Below, one piece after another: positions 1 through 9,800 of a stretch of 64,000 bases of DNA. The DNA is taken from positions 3,906,001-3,970,000 of the forward strand of contig NZ_CP009428.1 of NCBI RefSeq assembly GCF_000758725.1, in the 5' to 3' direction. A program made the position numbers and the translations under genes. This stretch comes from Paenibacillus odorifer (GTDB lineage Bacteria; Bacillota; Bacilli; Paenibacillales; Paenibacillaceae). Every line of letters begins with the position of its first letter. The first letter of the stretch is position 1. The notes below the pieces were generated by a model that saw nothing but the letters and a program-made list of their open reading frames with translations, searched no databases and had not been told where the DNA came from.

Positions 1-2
1 CT

Positions 3-1340
3 CTGCGTACTTTTAGTCCAGAAATCATCGAAGATTTACAATTGGAGAACAAACTCTCTACAGAATACGCTCAGCTTATCGCGTCCGCTAAGATTCCATT
101 CGAAGGCGAAGAACGCACACTGACTCAGCTTACTCCTTTTGAATTGTCCACGGACCGTGATATGCGTAAACGTGCTTCACAAGCCAGATATGATTTTATG
201 TCTGAACATGAAAGTGAATTTGATCGAATCTATGACGAGCTAGTTAAAGTCCGTGACCGCATTGCTAAAAAGCTTGGTTACAGCAACTTTGTGGAGCTAG
301 GTTATGACCGGATGATGCGGACCGATTATAACGCCGACATGGTAGCCAACTTCCGCAAACAAGTTCTGGAGCATATCGTACCCGTCTCCCAACAGCTTAA
401 GAAACGGCAGACTGAACGTCTAGGCCTGGATGCCTTGAAATTTTATGACGAGAACTTCAGCTTCAAGACTGGCAACGCCACTCCTAAAGGAGATCCTGAC
501 TGGATTGTAGCTAACGGATCAAAGATGTACAAAGAGCTCTCTCCGGAAACTGATGAATTTTTTACTTTTATGTTGGATAACAATCTAGTGGATTTAGTAA
601 GTAAAAAAGGAAAGCAAGGCGGCGGCTATTGTACTTACTTCAGCCAATACCAGGCACCTTTTATTTTCTCGAATTTCAATGGAACCTCAGGGGATATTGA
701 TGTCTTGACCCATGAAGTGGGGCATGCCTTCCAGGTGTATGAAAGCCGAAATATTAATGTACCCGAATATGCTTTTCCTACTTATGAAGCCTGTGAGATC
801 CATTCCATGAGCATGGAGTTTTTTGCTTGGCCATGGATGGAATTGTTCTTTGAAGAGGATGCAGACAAATACCGTTTCAATCATTTGGCAGATAGCCTTC
901 AGTTTATTCCTTACGGAGTTACTGTAGATGAATTCCAGCATTTTGTTTACAGCAATCCTGAAGCAACCCCTGCTGAACGTAAGCAAGCATGGCGAGAAAT
1001 CGAGAAAAAATATTTGCCGCACCGCAATTATGAAGGTAATGCTTATCTGGAACAGGGTGGATTTTGGCATAAGCAAGGCCATATCTTCGCTTCCCCGTTC
1101 TATTACATTGACTATACACTAGCACAGCTATGTGCCTTCCAGTTCTGGAAACGCTCAAATGAAGATTTCAAATCCGCTTGGAGTGATTATTTGGAGTTAT
1201 GTCAAGCCGGAGGAAGCAAATCCTTTATCAAGCTAGTTGAACTTGCGGGCCTGACTTCACCTTTTGAAGATGGCTGCATTAGCTCGGTCATTGGGGAGAT
1301 TGAAAGCTGGTTAAACAGCATTAATGATAAAGAACTTTAA
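3..1340 (+). CDS. M3-family oligoendopeptidase (5' end outside window)
   Basis: Zinc metallopeptidase of the M3 (PepF/thimet) family, expected to cut short peptides in the cytosol. The zinc motif HEVGH lies near nt 712-726, followed about 25 residues later by the third-ligand helix (EACEIHSMSMEF). The C-terminal region has the family's conserved Gly/Tyr-rich stretch (FASPFYYIDYTLAQ). The reading frame is open to the left edge: codons from nt 3 read LRTFSPEIIEDLQ, the usual M3 sequence, so the TTG at 42 is internal. Bacterial M3 proteins of this subtype are about 560 residues, so roughly 120 N-terminal residues lie outside the window. No signal peptide can be judged. A shared terminator separates it from the convergent GH2 gene. 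Confidence 0.93.
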   Translation: MRTFSPEIIEDLQLENKLSTEYAQLIASAKIPFEGEERTLTQLTPFELSTDRDMRKRASQARYDFMSEHESEFDRIYDELVKVRDRIAKKLGYSNFVELGYDRMMRTDYNADMVANFRKQVLEHIVPVSQQLKKRQTERLGLDALKFYDENFSFKTGNATPKGDPDWIVANGSKMYKELSPETDEFFTFMLDNNLVDLVSKKGKQGGGYCTYFSQYQAPFIFSNFNGTSGDIDVLTHEVGHAFQVYESRNINVPEYAFPTYEACEIHSMSMEFFAWPWMELFFEEDADKYRFNHLADSLQFIPYGVTVDEFQHFVYSNPEATPAERKQAWREIEKKYLPHRNYEGNAYLEQGGFWHKQGHIFASPFYYIDYTLAQLCAFQFWKRSNEDFKSAWSDYLELCQAGGSKSFIKLVELAGLTSPFEDGCISSVIGEIESWLNSINDKEL

Positions 1341-1360
1341 TAATACCTTGCAGTACCGAT

Positions 1361-1402
1361 AAAAAAGCAATCCCTGCTTCTTAGCTGGGATTGCTTTTTT
1401 TT
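1361..1402. terminator. Bidirectional intrinsic terminator
   Basis: The arms AAGCAATCCC and GGGATTGCTT close a 12-nt loop. A-tract and T-tract flank the stem, so it can end both the M3 peptidase (+) and the convergent GH2 gene (-). Confidence 0.85.
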
Positions 1403-1417
1403 GCACATCGAGGTTAT

Positions 1418-4171
1418 TTAGCGATAACGAATCAACAAGTCCAGTGGATAACGACCTGCATTACGGCCATACAAAGCTAGCCCGCCGTCCTCTGCTTGCA
1501 GCTCCAAACGAAAAACACGATTGCGATCCAGCTTCGCTGCTAACTGCCCCGGTACACTTGCCTTGCATAGGTAGCCGTAAGATCCAGCCTCATCCAGCTT
1601 ATTCGCTATTGGCTGATAATGCCAAGACAAAATCCCTCTGCTATCAGCCGGATCATCCGGTAAATAGAAAGAACCAATCCGCTGCCCATCCACCAGAACG
1701 TTCACTCGGGAAGGATGACGCTCTTCATCCGTCATATAATACGTATTCGGATTATATTCCACCCTCGCATCTGCCCCATGCATAAGATCAAGGCCCATAT
1801 CATTAAGCTTCGTACCTTCAACATGCCGCGCCAGCAATCGTTTAGCACTTGCTTCGAACATGATCTCAATCTCACCAATCATCGATTTATCTGCTGCATC
1901 TGGCAGTGTAACCTCATATACATAATGACCTTGCCCAGCACCATTAATCTTAGATCCTTGGATAGCATCCCATTGATGCTTAAAGTTATGTTCGGTATAA
2001 GCTCCCACTGGAATTTTTATAAATTCTCCTTCACCTTTAAACAATACAGTGTTATTACCGCCTCTTACATCGAAAGTAATGAAATTCCGCGTGATCACTT
2101 CACCCTTCTCATTAATCAGAGAAACAGCAAGTATTGCAGCCGCCTCCTGACCAGGCATTGTAATGTTCAAAGAAGGAAGTATAGTGTTTCCAAAGTTATC
2201 CCATTTCACAGACATATGTCCACTTTGCGCAGTGACCCGAATCCCCAAATTGTCGTACCACAGTTCCCATTTCAGCTTCAAATTATGACCGTGATAGCTG
2301 TCCGCGAAGCTGGAACCTAGCAAAGGTACTTTAACACTCTGCCCTGCTTCTACTGTCTGGCATGGAGGAGCATCTATCACGATAAAATCTGGGGAATGCA
2401 GATCCGCAATCGTCATCCCGGGAACAAAATCCCCATATCCAAAATCCTTATCGCTCCCGTCTAGCCGGTAATAACCATTGAACTCATTCGTAACATCACG
2501 GAATTCTGTAAATACGAATCCACATAGCTTATCATGCCGCCGGAATTCATTCATCATATAGCGGTAATGCCATGCCAAATCACTGTCCCCTGCACCACCT
2601 TCGATCCCCCACACGTTGCCGCATTCGCTGTTCATTAGAGGTGCATCAGACTGTACGTTGCCGCCAATACAGTTAAACTCCGACCCTGGGAATGTTTTAT
2701 CTACAACCTCATTCATGTGGGCTTGCAGCTGCTCGTAACCATTAATGTAAAAGTGCCATGTATTAATATCCGATTCCACATGATCATAATTACAAGGCGA
2801 GTTATCCTCAACAATTCTAGTCGGATCAAGCTGCTTCGCCCAGCGATATTTCTCCCGCACCCATTCCTGTGTCTCTTTAAGATAACTACTCTGCTGCTGT
2901 ACATCACTTGTGAGGCCAGCCTTCTGAGCATCTGTCTTCAAACCCCAGGTCTCATTGAACATAACCCACGAAAAAATAGATGGATGATTATAATCTCGTT
3001 CAATCACCTCAAGGGCTTCACTCTCATAGGAGGCTCTGGCTTTGTCATCTGGATTACCCCAGAAACAAGGCATATCTTCCATAACAAGAATGCCAAGCTT
3101 ATCCGCCCAATACAGCTTACGGGGTTCTTCGGGCTTGATATGAATTCGCACCATGTTTAGTCCCAAACGTTTCATTAGATAAATTTCATCCCGCATGTCT
3201 TCATCCGTTGGATAGGTGAAATAACCTGTCTTGTGATAGGACTGATCAAGAGTGCCGTTCAAATATATCGGCTTGCCATTTAAGGTGATCCACCGATAAT
3301 CACGATCGTCAAAGCGGGCAGTCTGAATTTCGCGAATTCCGAAATAAGTGCTGACTGTATCTGTACCAAACGATCCACTAAGCTGCAGTTCACCTTCGTA
3401 TAAATAAGGAGTTTCTGGACTCCACAAATGCGGATTGGGAATATCGATAGACAGCTTACATTCGTTCTCCCCTGCTATAAGCTGCAGCTTCTCTGTATGA
3501 ACAACGGAATGATCAGCGAATTGCAGCGTAAAATCTGCCGAACCCGTTTCATGCGAATTTATTCTTGTAGTTATAATCACCTGTCCATCTATACTGGTCA
3601 CAAACTTTGCATCTTTCATATAAGTTTCGGGGCGTGCTTCAAGCCATACTGGCTGCCAAATTCCACGGATTTCTCCATATCCTTGTTTGCCCCGCGCTTG
3701 ATAAGCATGATCGGAATCCTCAGCTCTTACGACAATATTATTCTCACTGTTAGCTGCCCAGTAAGGTGTAACATCAAATTCAAATGAACCATATCCACCT
3801 TGATGTGAACCTACATGTTCTCCATTTATCCACACATCACATGAATAATCTACTGCCCCAAAACGTAAAAACAATCGTGTTTGTTGGTCGATAGCCTGCC
3901 CATTCACGGTGCGTCGATACCAGCCGATTCCTTGTTGATCGCAGCCAATTCCGGATAAGGGACTTACCCAAGAAAAAGGTACAGTGATCATTGAATCGTA
4001 AGCGATTTCAGGATTGGAGTACCATAACGCCTTCATACCTTCGTTGTTCGGATCAAAGTTAAATGACCATTGCCCATTCAAATTCATCCATTCCTGACGT
4101 TGCCAATGTGGATGAGGGTGTTCAGATCGAGGAATCTCAAGTGTCTCAGAAGCTAATATAGAAGTTGTCAT
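1418..4171 (-). CDS. Glycoside hydrolase family 2 protein (beta-galactosidase/glucuronidase type)
   Basis: Exo-acting beta-glycosidase of family GH2, 917 residues. The order is an N-terminal jelly-roll sugar-binding domain (about 15-190), an Ig-like domain (about 195-300), a TIM barrel (about 300-590) and extra C-terminal beta domains. The acid/base is the Glu of FNETWG (near residue 406) and the likely nucleophile is the Glu of NSECGN (near 515). There is no signal peptide, so it is probably cytosolic and acts on imported oligosaccharides. The start chosen is ATG 4171 with GAAAGG upstream; an in-frame extension to 4219 has no better ribosome binding site. It is divergent from an ArsR-type gene that may control it. 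Substrate cannot be fixed from sequence; beta-galactoside or beta-glucuronide are the commonest options. Confidence 0.88.
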   Translation of the reverse strand: MTTSILASETLEIPRSEHPHPHWQRQEWMNLNGQWSFNFDPNNEGMKALWYSNPEIAYDSMITVPFSWVSPLSGIGCDQQGIGWYRRTVNGQAIDQQTRLFLRFGAVDYSCDVWINGEHVGSHQGGYGSFEFDVTPYWAANSENNIVVRAEDSDHAYQARGKQGYGEIRGIWQPVWLEARPETYMKDAKFVTSIDGQVIITTRINSHETGSADFTLQFADHSVVHTEKLQLIAGENECKLSIDIPNPHLWSPETPYLYEGELQLSGSFGTDTVSTYFGIREIQTARFDDRDYRWITLNGKPIYLNGTLDQSYHKTGYFTYPTDEDMRDEIYLMKRLGLNMVRIHIKPEEPRKLYWADKLGILVMEDMPCFWGNPDDKARASYESEALEVIERDYNHPSIFSWVMFNETWGLKTDAQKAGLTSDVQQQSSYLKETQEWVREKYRWAKQLDPTRIVEDNSPCNYDHVESDINTWHFYINGYEQLQAHMNEVVDKTFPGSEFNCIGGNVQSDAPLMNSECGNVWGIEGGAGDSDLAWHYRYMMNEFRRHDKLCGFVFTEFRDVTNEFNGYYRLDGSDKDFGYGDFVPGMTIADLHSPDFIVIDAPPCQTVEAGQSVKVPLLGSSFADSYHGHNLKLKWELWYDNLGIRVTAQSGHMSVKWDNFGNTILPSLNITMPGQEAAAILAVSLINEKGEVITRNFITFDVRGGNNTVLFKGEGEFIKIPVGAYTEHNFKHQWDAIQGSKINGAGQGHYVYEVTLPDAADKSMIGEIEIMFEASAKRLLARHVEGTKLNDMGLDLMHGADARVEYNPNTYYMTDEERHPSRVNVLVDGQRIGSFYLPDDPADSRGILSWHYQPIANKLDEAGSYGYLCKASVPGQLAAKLDRNRVFRLELQAEDGGLALYGRNAGRYPLDLLIRYR

Positions 4172-4270
4172 TTGGCGAGCACAGCCTTTCAAAATAAGAA
4201 GTTGAGCCCATTTTAGCACCAGTATATTATTTTCGCAATGTTTATTATGATTTTACAATACTCACTCTTC

Positions 4271-4280
4271 ATTGTACAAT
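4271..4280. promoter_or_regulatory. Palindrome in GH2/ArsR divergent promoter region
   Basis: ATTGTACAAT is a perfect 10-bp palindrome 35 bp upstream of the ArsR-type start, with a related half-site (TTTTACAATA) about 20 bp further left. Short dyads like this are typical ArsR-family operators. That it is the operator of the adjacent regulator is inference. Confidence 0.35.
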
Positions 4281-4314
4281 AACCTCAACCCATCCTAAAC
4301 GAAAAGGAACAAAT

Positions 4315-5247
4315 ATGATGAATGATATTTCACAAGAAACGATACGTTATCCCGCGTCACGCATTTTAGATGTAGCTAAAGCACTGTCTGGTGACGTCCG
4401 CGTCCGCATTCTTGAAGCCCTTGGCGAAAAGCCTATGAGTGTCAGTCAATTAGCTGAGACGTTAGGTGTAGCTCAGCCAACCATATCTATCAATGTGCAG
4501 ACATTAGAACAGGTTAATCTTATCTCGTCTACGCAAGGAGCAAATCGCGAAAAAATCTGTGCGGTTACCTGTCGCTCTATTCATCTCGATCTCCCTTCGA
4601 AACTAGGGGATGGCCTGCATCAAACCGAGGAAATACATATGCCCATCGGCATGTTCTCCCGCTGCTCCATACAACCGTCCTGTGGGATGGCTGGAAAAGA
4701 TGGTGGCGTCATTGGCTCCCAGGATGATCCAAGAGCATTCTACATGCCTGAACGAGTCGATGCCTCACTCTTATGGTTCGCGGAAGCGGGTTATGTCGAA
4801 TACTATTTTGCCAACCCCCTGCCTCCAGGCGTCGAGTTGGATGAAATCCGCATTTCGGCAGAAGTATGCTCAGAAGCCCCTTCGTTCCGAGAGGATTGGG
4901 CCAGTGATATCAGCTTATCCATCAATGACCAGTTAGTCGGGACTTGGACTTGCCCCTCCGATTTCGGTAACCGCAAAGGGAAGCTGACCCCTGAACGTTG
5001 GAGAAGTGGAACTGAATATGGAGCTCTTACTACATGGAGTGTCTCTAAATCGGGCAGCAGTTGTAATGGTTCTCTCTCATCTTCCACTACAATCAGCTCT
5101 TTAAAGCTGGCGTTTAATGAACCTATTCGTGTACGTTTTGAAATTCGGGAGGATGCACTCAATAAAAGAGGATTAAATCTGTTCGGAAGTGGGTTTGGGG
5201 ACTATGCCCAGGATATTATACTGGCATTCGTACGACGTCCGCAATGA
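4315..5247 (+). CDS. ArsR-type winged-helix regulator with large C-terminal domain
   Basis: Transcriptional regulator of 310 residues. Residues about 17-85 form an ArsR-like winged helix (LSGDVRVRILEALGEKPMSV, then a recognition helix around VAQPTISINVQTLE). ArsR proteins are normally about 100 residues; here some 220 further residues form an unrecognised, probably beta-rich domain containing many Trp, Gly and Ser residues. A metal-binding Cys motif typical of ArsR/SmtB is not evident, so a metal sensor is unlikely. The position, divergent from GH2 with 143 bp between, suggests that it senses a sugar and controls that gene (inference). Start ATG 4315 follows AAAAGGAAC; the two adjacent ATG codons make the exact start uncertain by one residue. 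Confidence 0.8.
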   Translation: MMNDISQETIRYPASRILDVAKALSGDVRVRILEALGEKPMSVSQLAETLGVAQPTISINVQTLEQVNLISSTQGANREKICAVTCRSIHLDLPSKLGDGLHQTEEIHMPIGMFSRCSIQPSCGMAGKDGGVIGSQDDPRAFYMPERVDASLLWFAEAGYVEYYFANPLPPGVELDEIRISAEVCSEAPSFREDWASDISLSINDQLVGTWTCPSDFGNRKGKLTPERWRSGTEYGALTTWSVSKSGSSCNGSLSSSTTISSLKLAFNEPIRVRFEIREDALNKRGLNLFGSGFGDYAQDIILAFVRRPQ

Positions 5248-5376
5248 GGATAGAAAGGCAAGAAGTGCCTCGTAAGAGGATCCAAATGTTCACTAGCTTC
5301 AAGAAGAAGATCAACAATGGATACACACTTCCAGCCCTAGCCAGACGTACAACTCTATTTCATACCAGTAGACGCC

Positions 5377-5751
5377 TTATTTTGCTTCAACTTTTTTTAG
5401 ATTCTCAGAGACTCTGAAGGTTACAATCTTGCTAATTAATTCATAAGGCATAGGCTTATCAATGGGGAATTGAACGGAACCTTTAGCACCTTTATAGCCT
5501 GATAATTCATCTTTAAAAGCATTAATTCCACTTGGTGTGGGGTAGAATCCAATATGCTTGGGATAAGCAGCGAAATGCACCAAATTTCCGTGTAATGCAA
5601 AAGTAGGCATCTGATAGCTTATTTTTTCCTCTGCTTCCGGTGCCGCCTCTTTTATCACCTTTCTTAACGTATTAAGGATTTCCTGAACCTCAAGCGAAAA
5701 CCCGGAAATATAGGCATCGATCGATTCATATGTGATTTTACTTTCATCCAT
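5377..5751 (-). CDS. DUF1801 / YdhG-like protein
   Basis: Small cytosolic protein of 124 residues in the DUF1801 family. Visible family features are IDAYISGFSLEVQEIL, the ISYQMPTF segment, FAAYPKHIGFYP and the C-terminal basic helix. The B. subtilis relative YdhG (Fra) has been described as a frataxin-like iron chaperone, but many paralogues are uncharacterised, so iron handling is only a possibility here. The start is ATG 5751 with AGGAG seven bases upstream. It lies 19 bp downstream of the DUF4180 gene and probably belongs to the same short operon (ankyrin, DUF4180, DUF1801). Confidence 0.85.
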   Translation of the reverse strand: MDESKITYESIDAYISGFSLEVQEILNTLRKVIKEAAPEAEEKISYQMPTFALHGNLVHFAAYPKHIGFYPTPSGINAFKDELSGYKGAKGSVQFPIDKPMPYELISKIVTFRVSENLKKVEAK

Positions 5752-5770
5752 GATATATCTCCTCTCAAGA

Positions 5771-6145
5771 TCATCTCCACGATTTGCATAAATGAAGGGC
5801 TGCTAAAGCCTCAGCTTCAGTACTTTTGAACAACATCTTATCGCCTTGATTGCATTCGTAAAAAAAATCATTCAGACTTTTGCTGTTATAGCTTGTAAAT
5901 TCTCCTACGATAGCAACTCTCATCTGATAGTTTGTATATTTTTGAGCAATCTCACCAGCAATTCCAGACTTTAGCTCGAAAAAATCATCCGTAATCTGTT
6001 CCTTCCTCAGAAGCATTTTATCGCATCCTTGGTATTTCACATTCATCATTAAGTCTAAGGCATCCCTTACATTATTGATAATGATCTCTTCTCCAGAGAT
6101 TATAGCTACCGTTGAATCATTCTTATCATCCACTGTGATTTTCAT
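5771..6145 (-). CDS. DUF4180-type protein
   Basis: A cytosolic protein of 124 residues resembling the DUF4180 family, whose function is not known. It has an N-terminal beta strand pair, a conserved LLRKEQITDDFFELKSGIAG core, then the QMRVAIVGEFTSYNSKSLND segment typical of the family, and a C-terminal helix ending in LHLCKSWR. Its start overlaps the 3' end of the upstream ankyrin gene by 20 nt, which suggests translational coupling. Confidence 0.75.
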   Translation of the reverse strand: MKITVDDKNDSTVAIISGEEIIINNVRDALDLMMNVKYQGCDKMLLRKEQITDDFFELKSGIAGEIAQKYTNYQMRVAIVGEFTSYNSKSLNDFFYECNQGDKMLFKSTEAEALAALHLCKSWR

Positions 6146-6665
6146 TCAAGACTACTCCTTTTCCGCGGAGAAATTCTGCAACATTATGATTACTCTGCTT
6201 AATCGCAACCGACCATGCAGATTCACCACTTTTAATTTTAGCAGAAATGTCGGCGCCATGTTCGATTAACAACTCTATTAGTTCTACATTATCCGTATGA
6301 AAAGCAGCAGAATGTAAGGAAGTATAACCATCACTATCAAATATATTGGTCTTGGCCTGATGTTGCAAAAGAACCCGGATCACCTCCATATTTCGCTCAC
6401 CAGCAATTGCCGCATGTAATGCTGTGTTGGATGGAATATAGCTGATTTGGGAATGTGACATTGCATCAATGTCAGCACCATAGTCTAACAAAACCTGAAC
6501 AGCTTCCACTTTACCAAAATGCGCGGCATAACCAAGCGGTGTAAGACCCTCGTTATTCTCCATATTCGCAAGGTACGGATGAGCTTCCAGGATTTCTTTC
6601 AGCCGTTCTACATGGCCTGATTCTGCTGCCTGAAATACATCATTAATGAGTGGATTTATTTCCAT
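6126..6665 (-). CDS. Ankyrin-repeat protein
   Basis: A 179-residue protein made of about four to five ankyrin repeats. The signatures are GLTPLGYAAHFGKVEAVQVL, TALHAAIAGERNMEVIRVLL, YTSLHSAAFHTDNVELIELL and a final degenerate unit. Ankyrin proteins bind partner proteins; the partner is not evident. No signal peptide. Start ATG 6665 follows AGAGGCG. It is the first gene of a leftward operon and overlaps the DUF4180 gene by 20 nt, so the two products may work together (inference). Confidence 0.88.
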   Translation of the reverse strand: MEINPLINDVFQAAESGHVERLKEILEAHPYLANMENNEGLTPLGYAAHFGKVEAVQVLLDYGADIDAMSHSQISYIPSNTALHAAIAGERNMEVIRVLLQHQAKTNIFDSDGYTSLHSAAFHTDNVELIELLIEHGADISAKIKSGESAWSVAIKQSNHNVAEFLRGKGVVLNENHSG

Positions 6666-6756
6666 AGATTTCGCCTCTTTTCTAATTATCGTATAAACGA
6701 TCTAAGTTATTTTTTCTGGATAACTAGCCATTCTCCTGCTTGGCTAACCATAAAAA

Positions 6757-6800
6757 GAAAAGAGGACTCGTTCAATGTTCTTTGAACGAATCCTCTTTCT
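6757..6800 (-). terminator. Intrinsic terminator of the SLH/Big2 surface-protein gene
   Basis: On the minus strand the arms AAGAGGATTCGTTCAA and TTGAACGAGTCCTCTT are followed by TTCTTTTT. It sits directly after the stop at 6827 and insulates the ankyrin operon. Confidence 0.85.
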
Positions 6801-6826
6801 TCATCACAATTCTGGAGCTTAGTAGA

Positions 6827-9800
6827 TTAAATTAAATCTGACTTTTCAAGTAGCCGCTTCACGATCTCTGCAACCTCAGCTCTTGTCATATCATCTTTTG
6901 GAGCAAGCCCTTTACTGCTTCTTCCCATGATAATGCCTGCCTGCAAAGTGTCAGTAACTCCACTGATCGCCCAGTTAGAAACCTCACTACTATCTGTAAA
7001 TGGAGCTAACAAAACGTCAGCCGATTGAACAGAAAGCTTAGTCTGTAGCGCTGTAATTTTCATCGCTTTGGCGATAATTAACATCGCTTGTTCGCGGGTA
7101 ATATGTTCATCAGGGCGGAACATACCATCTTCAAAACCATTGATTAATTGATAAGCAAATGCTGTGTTGATCGCACTGTTATACCAATCCGTGGTCTTTA
7201 CATCTGAGAATGGTGTTGCAGCTTGTTCCATCTCAAGTCCCAGACCGCGTACAACAATCGCCGCAAACTCTGCACGGGTAATGGCTTGATCCGGAGTAAA
7301 TTGACCATTACCTGTTCCCTCAATGACTAATCGAGAGCCCATATCGTTCACTGCCTCTTTTGCCCAGTGATTAGCCACATCACTAAATTCAAGCGGATGC
7401 CAGATTACGGAGTAAGTACCTCCGCTTAAGCTGTTGATAGTAGCAAAATATTTGCCATCAATTACAACCACTTTAGTAGGTACATGGTGTACCGAACCTT
7501 CGGAATCAACATACACTCCAGTTGTAATCTTGTTCGGGTCCATCCCCTCAGGAATGGCTATGGTACGTTTAACATACGTATTGAATTGGGAAAGTTCAAT
7601 ACTCTTATCTCCGTAGATACCTCTGGCCGTAAAATTAACTGGCGCGGAAACTAATGAAAAGGATCCTTTTTGCGCAGCTGCTTCTAAAGCTTTAACTTTA
7701 TCGGCTGTAGGGGCGCTAATTTCAATCTGTATCTTAATATCTTGCAAAGCTACCGACTTGCCGATTTGCTCGTTCAAAGCGTCAATATTAATTTGCTGAG
7801 CAGGCAGTGTAAATGTCGCATTTCCTGTTTTGATCTCAAGAATTGCCTGATTACCCTGCATATTTTTAACCATTTGTCCGTTTAGTTCGCCAACTATAAC
7901 ATCAGATTTACTATTTGCAGCGATAGAAACTACCGTACCTTTACCTTCAGTGGCGAGCTTGTCCTCTAGCTTCTTCTGATCTAACACAATGGTGGTTAAC
8001 GTTTGCTCATTCCGTTTACCATTCGTTGCGGTTCCCACTGTTTCCGCTTTACCATTGATTAGGATGGAAGCATCATTTACCACAGGTGCCGGAGTTGCTG
8101 ATGGGGTTGGTTGCCACGGAACAACAACATCACCACCAGATGAAGTGCTAGGAACAACTGCATTGGACTCAGCAGAGGATTCGCTGATGCCAGCTTTATT
8201 GATTGCCTGTATCGTGAAGGTATAGCTTGTTCCATTCGTCAAACCACTGATTGTCAGCGGACTTCCAGTTCCCGTAACCGTCAAACCTCCCGGATTAGCA
8301 GTTACAATATATCCTATGATTTCGCTGCCTCCATCGTTCACCGGCGGTATAAAGGTGATGATTGCTTGACCATTCTCTGCAGTTGCAGTTACAGATGTTG
8401 GAATTCCTGGTGCTGTAACTGGCTTAACAGGAGCCTTCACAGTGACGGTTGTAGAAGCCGTATAACTTCCATCTTTCGTCGTTACCGTAATGATGGCTGT
8501 TCCCTCACCAATCGGAGTTACTACTCCATAAACAACCTTAGCTACTGTCTCATCGCTGGAGCTCCAGATCACACCTTTATTTGTCGCATTAGCAGGTGCT
8601 ACTGTAACTTGTAGATTACCGTCGCCTTCACCCACCGTTAAGTTAAGTTCTGTCTGGTCTAAAGTCACCCCAGTTACGATAACGCTAGGTGGCTTAGGAG
8701 CGGCTACATTTACTGTGGTTGAAGCCTTAAAACTTCCATCTTTGGTCGTTACCGTAATAACAGCTGTACCCTCACCAACCGGAGTTACCACTCCGTTTAT
8801 AACGGTCGCGACTGTCTCATCGCTGGAGCTCCAGATCACGTCTTTATCCGTTGCATTGGCAGGCTCTATTGTTGCTTTTAGGATTCCATCAGCTTCTCCA
8901 GCTGTTAATTCCAGTGTCTCCTGATCTAGCTTCACTCCAGTTACGTCCACAATGGGAGGGATTGGGGCACTCACACTAACTGTGGTTGAAGCCGTAAAAC
9001 TTCCATCTTTGGTCGTTACCGTAATAACTGCTGTACCCTCACCAACCGGAGTTACTACTCCGTTCACAACGGTCGCGACTGTCTCATCGCTAGAGCTCCA
9101 GATCACGTCTTTATCCGTTGCATTGGCAGGCTCTATTGTTGCTTTTAGGAGTCCATCAGCTTCTCCAGCTGTTAATTCCAGTGTCTCCTGATCTAGCTTC
9201 ACTCCAGTTACGTCCACAACCGACGGGATTGGAGCACTTACATTTACTGTGGTTGAAGCCTTAAAACTTCCATCTTTCGTCGTTACCGTAATAACAGCTG
9301 TACCCTCACCAACCGGAGTTACCACTCCGTTTACAACGGTCGCAACTGTCTCATCGCTGGAGCTCCAGATCACGTCTTTATCCGTTGCATTGGCAGGCTC
9401 TATTGTTGCTTTTAGGAGTCCATCAGCTTCTCCAGCTGTTAATTCCAGTGTCTCCTGATCTAGCTTCACACCAGTTACGTTCACAACCGGCGGGATTGGA
9501 GAACTTACATTTACTACAGACGAAGCAGTAAAACTTCCATCAGTAGTCGTTACCGTGATGATCGCTGTTCCAACGCCAACTGGAGTTACCACTCCGTTTA
9601 CAACGGTTGCAACAGTTTCATCACTAGTGCTCCAATTTACTGTTTTGTTCGTGGCATCAGCAGGTGTTATTACGGCACTAAGTGTGTCCCCTGCTTCTCC
9701 TTGTGTTAAACTCAGTGATGGTTTATCCAAAGACACTCCGGTTACGATTACATCCCCCGTATTGTTTACCGTCACATTAAAAGTGTAGGTGTTGTTTAAT

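Noticed and set aside
42..44. TTG at 42 as the start of the M3 peptidase.
   Set aside because: The upstream codons to the window edge encode conserved M3 sequence in the same frame, and no ribosome binding site precedes the TTG.
8715..9458. Several similar plus-strand frames of 69-79 codons.
   Set aside because: They are antisense shadows of the near-identical Big2 repeats; the repeat period explains their similarity.
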